Below are positions 52,246 through 59,660 of a stretch of DNA of 64,000 nucleotides, one piece after another. Position 1 is the first letter of the stretch. Each line of letters starts with the position of its first letter. Source of the DNA: Paenibacillus sacheonensis (GTDB lineage: Bacteria; Bacillota; Bacilli; Paenibacillales; Paenibacillaceae); the NCBI RefSeq assembly GCF_009909195.1, contig NZ_JAAAMU010000007.1, forward strand, positions 186,001 through 250,000. The letters are read 5' to 3'. The position numbers and the translations under genes are program-made. Under the pieces are notes generated by a model. It ran no database searches. It had not been told where the DNA came from and worked only from the letters and a program-made list of their open reading frames with translations.

Positions 52246-52589
52246 TACGTCGATATAGTCTGTTTTCAGGATATCGTTGTCCTCCCATCTATCTCTTCTG
52301 CCATTATAGCATCTCTTGCCGATAGACGGTTATATGCAGGCTGCTCCTATATTCATCATTTCTCGCCCCTCGCTGAAACCGCCCCTATCTTAGAGGCCGG
52401 CGAGCCGCTATGTATTTCGTTCAATTGCTTGTCTCCATGCACGGCGCAGCGCAAACGGGATGAGTGATCTGATGTCACTTCATCCCGTTCATGGTTTGAA
52501 ACGCTATAGTATCGAACCGCTCATACGCTATTCATTGAACCCGGCAAGGCAGGTTCCATAGGCCTAAGCATGGATATAAGAGTTTCCGA
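52246..52589. other. Intergenic interval with hairpin
   Basis: No gene supported. It contains a 10-bp perfect stem (AACGGGATGA/TCATCCCGTT, 52454-52489), continued by TGA/TCA inside. On the minus strand it could end the YjcZ transcript, though the T-run is weak. The rest should hold the kinase promoter, which I cannot fix. Confidence 0.55.
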
Positions 52590-52736
52590 CTAGAAGAGAA
52601 CCGAACGCGAAATGATTACCAACAAGATGAAGAGGACAAGAATTCCGCCTGCGCCGAATCCTCCAACGTGCCCGCCGTATCCAGGTCCACAATTGCCTTG
52701 ACCGATACCGCCGACGTTACCCATTCCATAACCCAT
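52590..52736 (-). CDS. YjcZ-family sporulation protein, 48 residues
   Basis: The short frame begins MGYGMGNVGGIGQGNCGPG, is Gly-rich in its first 30 residues, and ends in a hydrophobic helix (ILVLFILLVIISRSVLF). This is the signature of the YjcZ/YkzH-type small sporulation/coat proteins of Bacillus and Paenibacillus. The ATG follows AAGGGGATG at about 6 bases. Such peptides are membrane-inserting and made in sporulating cells; the exact role is unknown. Confidence 0.85.
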   Translation of the reverse strand: MGYGMGNVGGIGQGNCGPGYGGHVGGFGAGGILVLFILLVIISRSVLF

Positions 52737-52890
52737 GTGTTCATCCCCTTAAGTTTAGGTACATCGCAGTATATGCCCCCGCACATGTAACTCTTGGGCT
52801 TTTATACAGAAAGGGCATTTGACCATACCTCTCATCCATCATTCCAGAAGCTCATTCATCAAGCTCATCCCTTAAGCAGCTTACAGACAA

Positions 52891-52916
52891 AGACAGCCGG
52901 AAATCCCCGGCTGCCT
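52891..52916 (-). terminator. Terminator of the HD-domain gene
   Basis: CAGCCGG and CCGGCTG form a perfect stem; on the minus strand it is followed by TCTTTG. Confidence 0.6.
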
Positions 52917-52960
52917 GTTCGGAACGTATTCATCTATCGTTCATGCAAGTCCATTGCCGG

Positions 52961-53599
52961 TTACTCATTCCATGGGGAATGAAGGACATGGTGGCAAAAG
53001 TTAGGACGCTGGTATCCCGGAAGCAGCAGTTCGCACACGTCGGCATTGATCGTTCCGTACGTGGTTTCCGGCTTGTGCTTGAAGCCTTCCATGAAGGCAT
53101 GCAGGATGTTTTGTTTGAACTGGCTGCGAGGAAAAGCCTCGACGACTTGCTGACGTGCTTCCGCCGGGATGAAATCGAAGTTCTTCCCCACCACGTCGTA
53201 GCCGACGCCGAAATTCATAAGCGCCGCCTCGGCTTCCTTGTATTCGACGATTCCGATGGACGTATGCAGGGCGACGGCATCCCATACAAGCCGAACGGAG
53301 TCCTCCGGGACGCCGCGGCTGTGCAGGAAATCCCGGGCAGCATTCGCCCCGTCGACCTCGAAACGCTTGTCCGCGCTTCGGAATGCGGGCGTTAGGCCGA
53401 GATCGTGGAACAGCGAACTAATATACAGCAGCTCGGCATCGTATTTCACTTGATTCCGGTTGCCCCTCATGGCCGAAAACAGATAGACCCGGTTCGAGTG
53501 GTTCCACAGCAGATCGTCGGCATGCTCCCGCACCAATTCGGCAGCTTCGCGAGCCAGCTTGCTATCGGGAATCTTGATATCGGCGATTCGATTCGTCAT
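52961..53599 (-). CDS. HD-domain protein (cyanamide hydratase-like)
   Basis: The 212-residue protein has the HD-superfamily metal site: His34 (LWNHSNRVYLFS), His65-Asp66 (SSLFHDLGLT) and a later Asp in VWDAVALHTSIG. Its order and length resemble the cyanamide hydratase/DDI2-type HD group, which hydrates small nitriles. Other HD enzymes hydrolyse nucleotides, so function is open. GGAGG precedes the ATG at 9 bases. It is immediately downstream of an ECF41 sigma factor gene and has its own ECF41-like promoter, so it is the likely target of that sigma factor. Confidence 0.85.
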   Translation of the reverse strand: MTNRIADIKIPDSKLAREAAELVREHADDLLWNHSNRVYLFSAMRGNRNQVKYDAELLYISSLFHDLGLTPAFRSADKRFEVDGANAARDFLHSRGVPEDSVRLVWDAVALHTSIGIVEYKEAEAALMNFGVGYDVVGKNFDFIPAEARQQVVEAFPRSQFKQNILHAFMEGFKHKPETTYGTINADVCELLLPGYQRPNFCHHVLHSPWNE

Positions 53600-53645
53600 T
53601 GTTTACTTCCTCCTCTAACGTTGATTGGATACGTTCACTAAAGCA

Positions 53646-53672
53646 GACAACTGACAGGTCCTGTCTGTGACA
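53646..53672 (-). promoter_or_regulatory. ECF41-type promoter upstream of the HD-domain gene
   Basis: On the minus strand TGTCACA (53666-53672) and TGTC (53646-53649) are separated by 16 bp. ECF41 sigma factors recognise TGTCACA...CGTC, so the -35 is exact and the -10 has one mismatch. The spacer also contains the palindrome GACAGGACCTGTC (53653-53665). It lies between the sigma factor stop and the HD gene. Confidence 0.72.
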
Positions 53673-53687
53673 ACGCGCCCTGCGAAT

Positions 53688-54590
53688 CTAGTATTGACTT
53701 TCGAGCCAACGGACAGCACCGTGAAGTTTCTCCGGATTCATAACGACGTATACGCGGGCGATGGCCGAGCTTTCAGGATGCATGGCGAAGGCGTACACGG
53801 CGAACGGTTTTCCGTCGAACATCACCATAAATCCGACCTGGCCGTTGACGGCCACCTTCTTCATCGTTCCGTTCCGAAGATAGTTCGTCATGGAGAAAGC
53901 GAGCAGCGCCTTCACGCGATCCCGGCCGACGATCGGGTTAATGGCCGCATTGACCTTGCCTCCGCCGTCCGTAAGCAGCATGGCGTCTTCGCTTAATAAT
54001 TCCACGATGGCGTTGATATCTCCGGCACGAAACGCCGCGCTGAACGATTCGCTGAGTGCTTGGAATCGTGGCGTAACAGGCGCCATCGGCACGCCGGCGT
54101 CGTATTTGTTCGTCTCCAGCTTGCGTTTGCCGCGACTGAACAGCTGCCGGCAATTCGCCTCCGATTTGCCGATCCACTCTCCGATTTCATCGAAAGCTAA
54201 GCCGAGCGTCTCCCTCAGCACGAAGACGGCCCTTTCCGTCGGGGTCAGCCGCTGCATCACGACTAGATAGGCATAGGCAATGTCGTCCTTAAGCTCGACC
54301 TCCTCCTCGGGATTGCCGTCCGGCCCGGTTACGATCGGCTCGGGCAGCCATGGACCGATATAGTCGGTCTTGGCCATTCGCGCAGATTTCAGTTCGTTCA
54401 AGCAGCGATTGGCGACAAGCCTGCACAGATACGCTTTGATATGCAGCACGTCGCTCGTATTCCGTTGTTGTACGGCTGCGAACGCATCCTGTACGATATC
54501 TTCGGCGTCCTGGGACTTTCCGAGCATCCTGTAGGCGATCGAGAAAAGCAGCGGCCGATATTGGTTATATATGGCATGGGTATCCAGCAT
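53688..54590 (-). CDS. sigJ: ECF41-type RNA polymerase sigma factor with SnoaL-like C-terminal domain
   Basis: The 300-residue protein has sigma-70 region 2 (about 10-75; AYRMLGKSQDAEDIVQDAF) and region 4 (about 110-165; LTPTERAVFVLRETLGLAFDEIGEWIG). A C-terminal NTF2/SnoaL-like domain (about 180-300) follows. Three hallmarks of the ECF41 group are visible: WLPEP in the linker, DGGGK, and NPEKL (NPDKL in the consensus) near the end. The C-terminal extension replaces an anti-sigma factor and modulates activity in cis. ECF41 genes usually neighbour a COE oxidoreductase; here the neighbour is an HD-domain protein. The start at 54590 follows GGAG at 5 bases. Confidence 0.94.
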   Translation of the reverse strand: MLDTHAIYNQYRPLLFSIAYRMLGKSQDAEDIVQDAFAAVQQRNTSDVLHIKAYLCRLVANRCLNELKSARMAKTDYIGPWLPEPIVTGPDGNPEEEVELKDDIAYAYLVVMQRLTPTERAVFVLRETLGLAFDEIGEWIGKSEANCRQLFSRGKRKLETNKYDAGVPMAPVTPRFQALSESFSAAFRAGDINAIVELLSEDAMLLTDGGGKVNAAINPIVGRDRVKALLAFSMTNYLRNGTMKKVAVNGQVGFMVMFDGKPFAVYAFAMHPESSAIARVYVVMNPEKLHGAVRWLESQY

Positions 54591-54720
54591 TTCGTCTCCG
54601 TTCCGATCATTCAAGATTTACACGCCATTGCGCGCGAAGCGAACCGCACTCGCTTTCTTACGACTGAGAATACCACGATTCCATATCGAATTCCCACTTG
54701 TACCCGATCTATTGAACACG

Positions 54721-54749
54721 AAAAAGCAGCCGATCATGTTGACCGGCTG
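54721..54749 (-). terminator. Terminator downstream of the amidase-like gene
   Basis: CAGCCG and CGGCTG flank an 11-nt loop; on the minus strand five T follow. A further stable hairpin (AAAGAAGCC/GGCTTCTTT) lies at 54823-54859. Confidence 0.7.
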
Positions 54750-54863
54750 ACGTAACACGTACTAAATTCCGGCAGGTTCCGATGCCGGCCAACTTGAGAG
54801 GACGCAGCTCCGATTGCAAACGAAAGAAGCCGCGCGGCTGTTTGCCGCTTGGCTTCTTTCCTT

Positions 54864-54970
54864 GCACGGATTCTTGAATTGCATGAATGCTTGAACTGCT
54901 TCGATTCTTTAACCGCACGGATTCATTAATTGCTTCAATTCCATGGATTCTTCAATTGCATGAATTCAAG
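54864..54970. repeat. Degenerate AT-rich repeat between the sigma factor and amidase genes
   Basis: Units of the form GCACGGATTCTTGAATTGCA recur at 54864, 54915 and (as ATGGATTCTTCAATTGCA) 54943. The 54591-55044 interval holds no gene, only this repeat and two hairpins. It is upstream of the sigma factor gene on the minus strand. Confidence 0.6.
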
Positions 54971-55044
54971 ATTTTTGCATTTGTATTATTGCTGCAATTG
55001 AATGGCTTCGCCCTGGTATGCTCTGGTATCCTGCCCATCCGATA

Positions 55045-56646
55045 CTACGGCAGCTCCAAGTAGCTGGTGATGGTAATCTCCTTCGGCGACTTCGGCACTT
55101 CCTCCTTGCCTTTCGTCACCGTCAGCAATTCCTTCAGCTTGAGCGGCGGCCGTTTGGCATCCTTAGGCAGCTTGCTCTTCGCAATCATGTCGAGCATCGA
55201 CTGCAGGCAGGCGAGCGGCTGCTGTTTCTTGATCAGCTTCAGGTACATGTACAGTCCTTGCAAATACCCGTCATGGTGCCCGCCGATCAATCCGTGCGTA
55301 TAGATGCCTCGCTGGCGGATGTCGATCGCGTAATGGTAGAGCTTCTCCTTCTCTTTCCCATCGTACCCGTGCTGGAAGACGAATACCTGCTTCTTGTCGA
55401 CCGTCACGACGGATCTGTGCTGCTCAGCGGCGTCGATATCGAGGCCGGGAAAACCGCCCTTGTCCTGCAGCAGCCGCATCAAGCTGGCCAAATGCTCGAA
55501 TTTGTCCGATTTGACGAATTTCAGCGTTACGACCCCGTCCTTCTCCGTCGCCGCCTTCGTCTTGGCCGCGCCGACCTCGATCGTCTTGAGCGCACTCCAG
55601 TTGATGAGGTCCGACTTATTCACGGTCAGCGTCTGATCCGCCTTGGATTCGTCGAACTCGAGCGGGATGTGCAGCTTCGAATATTTGTCCAGCACGGTTT
55701 TCAGATAAACGCCGGCTTTGCTCTTCGCAAGATCGGGGTGGTCTTTCTCCTGCAGCGGCTCGTTGACGAACTCGATGCCGACGGACCGGTCGTTCAGCAG
55801 CTCCCCGTGATACGTCTTCTCGGCGATATCGACAAACTGCAAGATTTGGCCGTTGCCGCTATTGTCGATATTATTGACGCAGAAATGCGGGACCGGGTAG
55901 TAGTTCTTCTCCATGCGCACCCCGGAAATATTCATGCTGCCGGACGTCGCCGTCTCATGCAGCAGAATCTGCGTCGGCATGCCTGCATCCCGGATATACC
56001 GGTTGGGCTTGTATTGGTTGGTCTTCTCGCCCTTCCAGTTCTTATAGATGAGCGTCGCCGGGAATCCGGTGTCGATTTCCCGCGTGCACGCGATGAAGAC
56101 CGTCTCCTTGGAAGGGGCATAATCGACGTAATTGCGCTTCGTTACCCCGTTCGTCGCCTGCGTCCACAGCAGTGCGTGCCGGCTGAACGCCGACAAGCTG
56201 TCCTGCGCCTTTGTTCCGACGGTCACGGTATCCTGAATCGGAAAATCTTGGACGTTATCGCGATTCGGCAGTTGGTTCATGTACGTCCACGCGATCGTGC
56301 CGTGCACCTCGAACACCCCGCCGGATCTCTTGTTCGTGAAGTAAAGGTAATATTGCCGGTCCGCCGCATTGCCCTGATTGTCGAACTTCACGACGCGAAA
56401 ATACCCGTACGGCGATAACAGCACGACCGTGGCGTCCTTCGTGGGATTGACGATACCCGGAACGGAAGCCTCGATCGCCGCCTCCCGTTCCTTGAGCGCC
56501 TCCAGCGATTCCGCGGGCATGTCGTCCATGCTCCGCTTGGCGACGGGCGCGGCCGGCTTGACCTTCGGTTTGACCGGCTTCTTCGGCTTGGCGGCTTTGG
56601 CCGGCTTCGCCGTCTTGGGCCTCGGCGGCGTATTCGGCTTGCCCAC
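55045..56646 (-). CDS. Amidase_2/PGRP-type N-acetylmuramoyl-L-alanine amidase-like protein without signal peptide
   Basis: The 533-residue protein begins with a Lys/Pro/Ala-rich basic tail (about 2-40), then a region of unknown family (about 60-215). An Amidase_2-like domain follows (about 225-470) with ILLHETATSG (His230), PHFCVNN (His254), YHGE (His280), NDRSVGIEFVNEP and a late GLIGGHHDGYL. These are positions of zinc ligands in type 2 amidases that cut the amide between muramic acid and L-Ala. No signal peptide is present. The GTG start overlaps the upstream stop by one base (TAGTG) with GGGGAGA 8 bases before it, so the pair is translationally coupled. Confidence 0.75.
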   Translation of the reverse strand: MGKPNTPPRPKTAKPAKAAKPKKPVKPKVKPAAPVAKRSMDDMPAESLEALKEREAAIEASVPGIVNPTKDATVVLLSPYGYFRVVKFDNQGNAADRQYYLYFTNKRSGGVFEVHGTIAWTYMNQLPNRDNVQDFPIQDTVTVGTKAQDSLSAFSRHALLWTQATNGVTKRNYVDYAPSKETVFIACTREIDTGFPATLIYKNWKGEKTNQYKPNRYIRDAGMPTQILLHETATSGSMNISGVRMEKNYYPVPHFCVNNIDNSGNGQILQFVDIAEKTYHGELLNDRSVGIEFVNEPLQEKDHPDLAKSKAGVYLKTVLDKYSKLHIPLEFDESKADQTLTVNKSDLINWSALKTIEVGAAKTKAATEKDGVVTLKFVKSDKFEHLASLMRLLQDKGGFPGLDIDAAEQHRSVVTVDKKQVFVFQHGYDGKEKEKLYHYAIDIRQRGIYTHGLIGGHHDGYLQGLYMYLKLIKKQQPLACLQSMLDMIAKSKLPKDAKRPPLKLKELLTVTKGKEEVPKSPKEITITSYLELP

Positions 56647-59372
56647 TAGAGCTGTCTCCCCGTTTTCGGATCGTATTTCACTTCGACCGCGACCACTTGG
56701 TCCGTCGGCAGCACCTCGATCCATTGATCGAACACTTCAAAGTCGTCGCCCATCTGCGCATGGAAGCCCCCCTGCAGCGGATAGAAGCCGTGCTCGTAAA
56801 CCTTGTCGACCGGCGTCGCGCTGACCGTGCTGCCGGCATCTCCCGGGTTATCGGGATCTGGATAATCCGTTGTCTTGATCGACTTGTCATGCTTCGCCTT
56901 GACCTTCTCGGACAGCAGATCCAGCACCTCCAGCATCGTCTTGCCCTGCAGGTCCGGTTCGTTCCCGCCATACATGTCGGACGGCCCGATGCCGTTCATG
57001 CCTTCCACCTGCTTCAGCCAGTTCATCGCCGCCTTCTCCTTGCCGGGGCGGATCGGTATGACCGCCTTGACCCATGGCGCGTTCAGGAACGCATTGCGGA
57101 GGTTATCGCCGTCCAGCTGCAGCAGCCAGCCGAGCGAGCTGCCGAGCTTCGCGGGATCCGATTCGTCCGTGATGTAGTAGTTATCCTCGCGCATCTCGTT
57201 CATCCCGCCCCAGCCCGTCAGGCTGTCGGCGGGAATGCTCGTCGCGACGTCCGGCACCATGACCGGCTGCCCGTCGGGGCCGATCTGCCCGTTCGGCACG
57301 AGCGTCCCGAACGATTGGCCGGAATGATCGCGCGGCTTCCACCACTCCGGCGCGACGAAGTAGAGCATTTTGTCCACGTCGAAGATGGAATTGAGCAGCT
57401 CGGCCGCGGCGTGGCGCGTGCGGTTGTCCGGGAACGGAATGCCCTTCGTCAGCAGCTCTTGGATCAGCACGCGGTAGACGACGATCCGCTCTTCCTCGCG
57501 GAGATCCTCGAAGGTGCGGGAACGGATCTGGCTCGCCAGCTTGATTCGCTCTTTGGCCGCCTCCACGAATTCCTTGCGGTACTCCTGCTCCAGCCTCGCC
57601 GTGAAGGCGCTGACGTTGGCCTTGTTCTGGTCCTCGATCTGCTTGGCGATCGTCTCGTCCGGCATCCAGGTCAGCTTCGCCAAGACGCGGATCGGCGAGC
57701 TCCCCCGGAAATTCACGTGGTTGACGTGCACGGTGAATTTCGCTTCGGTGCTGTTCGGCGCCTGCGTCAGGTTCTTGACCGACAGCTGGATATCGCCGCC
57801 CGACGTGTCGAAGCTGACCTTCTGCAGCCGGTAGCCGGCTTGCTGCGCCAAGACCGTCTGCGGGAAATCCGCCTGAATCGTCTCGATATCGCCTTCGTTG
57901 AAATCCGTATCCTCTTCCCTGCCGTCCGTATAACCCTCGTCCTTATCGCCTTCGTCCTCGGACGTCTGCACGAACGAGATGTCGATCGGGTAGTCCGTGA
58001 CGAGCATCCCCGGCGGCACGACCGCATCGGGATGCGGGATGTTGGCGACGTCCGGCGATGCCGCGATATGCATCAGCTCCGCCACGCCGAGCTGCTTGCC
58101 GGGCTCGTCCACATAGGTCTGCCAGCAGAGATACGTGCCGATGTCCTGCACCTGCACGGCGACCTGTCGCATCTTGCGGCGGAATTCGTAGTTGATGAGC
58201 TGATCGGTCTCGTTCGCGAGAACGTAACGCTTGCTGGACGTCTCGGTCGTCTCGGTCACCGTCTTGAACGCGGACTTGAAGTTCTTGCGAATCTCGGTCG
58301 ACAGCTTCTCCGTCTGCTGGCGCATATGCTTATGCGACTGCTCGCGCGCCTTCTGCTGCGTCGTGCCCATGTCGAAGCTCGCCGACTGCTCGGCGCTGCC
58401 CCAGATCCAGCTCTCCTTCGCGTTGGCGTTCGCTCCGAACTTCGTGTCCGTCCGGTTGTCTTCCTTCACGCTGTCGGACAATTCGTCCTGATCGGTCGTC
58501 GACAGCTCGCTGCGCGAGACGCTCTCCGTCGACTGCTCGATCGAACGCTCCACCGTCGTCTTGCGCGTGCTGACCTCGATCAGCTCCGCGGACGCCCCCG
58601 GGCTCAGCCAGACATGACCGACGGGCGCGCCGAGGAACGTATCGAACTCGAAGAAGTATTGCCGGAACAGGTGCACGATGCCGATCGGGGACAATCCGAC
58701 GCGGTCCAGATCCTTCTTGGGATCCAGCGTCTCGAACGGATCGCTGGCATAGAGCGCCTGCAGGAGCGGTTCCAAGTCGGCGTCGGTCTTGTAGAACATC
58801 TGCTGCAATTGATCGTACAGCTTGTTGTCGGCCATATAGAGCAGCATGCCCGCGATGACGGACTCCTCGTTCACCTTCTTCTCGAGCGCCTCCGAAGCGG
58901 CGGCGGCCGAGAGCCGGACCGCTCGCTGCGCGTTCGCGACCTGCTGCAGCAGCTGGGCGTACCAGCTCATGCACGCCTCGCGGACGACGGTGTTGAGCAG
59001 CTTGTCGAGCTTCTCGCGGTCGATGAATGCCGGCCACATGTCCGGTTTGTATTTCTCGAGCGGCGGCAGCTCCGCCGCGATGGCCTGAAGCAGGAAGCTG
59101 CCGAAGCCCTTGACCGCCCCTGGCTGCTCCCCGGGATGGATATATTCGATCTCGCGAACATGTCCCTCGACACCGGTCAGCTTATAGATGCCGCGGTAAC
59201 GGTTTTGCAGCAGCGAGATCAGCCTGCGCCGGTCGAGCTCGTGCCCCCTGCGGAACCGCCTCAGAGTGCGCTCCGACTTCCAGCCGAGCAGCGGCTGATA
59301 CACGCCGAAGAGCTCGCTGTCGAACGGCAGGATGTTTTTGAAATCGATGAGATTGGTGGACTTTTTGAGCAT
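56646..59372 (-). CDS. Large protein of unknown family, partner of the amidase-like protein
   Basis: I do not recognise this 908-residue protein. It has no signal peptide or membrane segment. An N-terminal helical part (about 1-240) includes RAVRLSAAAASEALEKKVNEE. Next comes LSPGASAELIEVSTRKTTVERSIE and a Ser/Thr/Glu-rich, probably coiled-coil region (about 265-390). Then come NYEFRRKMRQVAVQVQDIGTYLCWQTYVD (about 395-425), an acidic stretch (about 475-500), a beta-rich part (about 510-570), another helical segment (580-650), and a C-terminal WVKAVIPIRPGKEKAAMNWLKQVEG. The ATG at 59372 follows AAGGTGA; a GTG four codons upstream is possible. It is first of a coupled pair with the amidase-like gene. 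Confidence 0.75.
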   Translation of the reverse strand: MLKKSTNLIDFKNILPFDSELFGVYQPLLGWKSERTLRRFRRGHELDRRRLISLLQNRYRGIYKLTGVEGHVREIEYIHPGEQPGAVKGFGSFLLQAIAAELPPLEKYKPDMWPAFIDREKLDKLLNTVVREACMSWYAQLLQQVANAQRAVRLSAAAASEALEKKVNEESVIAGMLLYMADNKLYDQLQQMFYKTDADLEPLLQALYASDPFETLDPKKDLDRVGLSPIGIVHLFRQYFFEFDTFLGAPVGHVWLSPGASAELIEVSTRKTTVERSIEQSTESVSRSELSTTDQDELSDSVKEDNRTDTKFGANANAKESWIWGSAEQSASFDMGTTQQKAREQSHKHMRQQTEKLSTEIRKNFKSAFKTVTETTETSSKRYVLANETDQLINYEFRRKMRQVAVQVQDIGTYLCWQTYVDEPGKQLGVAELMHIAASPDVANIPHPDAVVPPGMLVTDYPIDISFVQTSEDEGDKDEGYTDGREEDTDFNEGDIETIQADFPQTVLAQQAGYRLQKVSFDTSGGDIQLSVKNLTQAPNSTEAKFTVHVNHVNFRGSSPIRVLAKLTWMPDETIAKQIEDQNKANVSAFTARLEQEYRKEFVEAAKERIKLASQIRSRTFEDLREEERIVVYRVLIQELLTKGIPFPDNRTRHAAAELLNSIFDVDKMLYFVAPEWWKPRDHSGQSFGTLVPNGQIGPDGQPVMVPDVATSIPADSLTGWGGMNEMREDNYYITDESDPAKLGSSLGWLLQLDGDNLRNAFLNAPWVKAVIPIRPGKEKAAMNWLKQVEGMNGIGPSDMYGGNEPDLQGKTMLEVLDLLSEKVKAKHDKSIKTTDYPDPDNPGDAGSTVSATPVDKVYEHGFYPLQGGFHAQMGDDFEVFDQWIEVLPTDQVVAVEVKYDPKTGRQL

Positions 59373-59487
59373 GGAGGGGATCACCTTTTCATTAGGGATA
59401 TGTAGAATGCATTCGGAAGCTGCCGATCTTCGTCGATACTACCGTAAGCCTCCTCCCTCGGAGAATATGCTAATATCTTCCAATTAC

Positions 59488-59496
59488 TATTGTATG
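59488..59496 (-). promoter_or_regulatory. Candidate mother-cell sigma -10 element (CATACAATA)
   Basis: On the minus strand CATACAATA fits both the sigma-E (CATACAnT) and sigma-K (CATAnnnTA) -10 patterns, about 115 bases before the 908-residue gene. I do not see a convincing -35. Confidence 0.25.
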
Positions 59497-59660
59497 TTGG
59501 CCGCGCCGCCGCTACATGGGCAGACGGGCTCAAGTTTCGCCGATGCGGGAAGAACTAGAGTTGTCGAGCGGTGTCGGGAACCCGGGCGCCGTGCTTGTCC
59601 ACTTGGTATAATCTTGCTCAAATAGAGGAATACCCGTAGGAGCAGGAATGGGCGTCTACG

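Noticed and set aside
55018-56418. 466-codon frame opposite the amidase-like gene
   Set aside because: Repetitive hydrophobic/Arg composition and no start signal; the minus-strand frame contains amidase motifs.
56697-59405. Long open frame antisense to the 908-residue gene
   Set aside because: Arg/Leu/Val/His-rich translation with no family motifs and no ribosome-binding site; a by-product of GC-rich codon use on the opposite strand.
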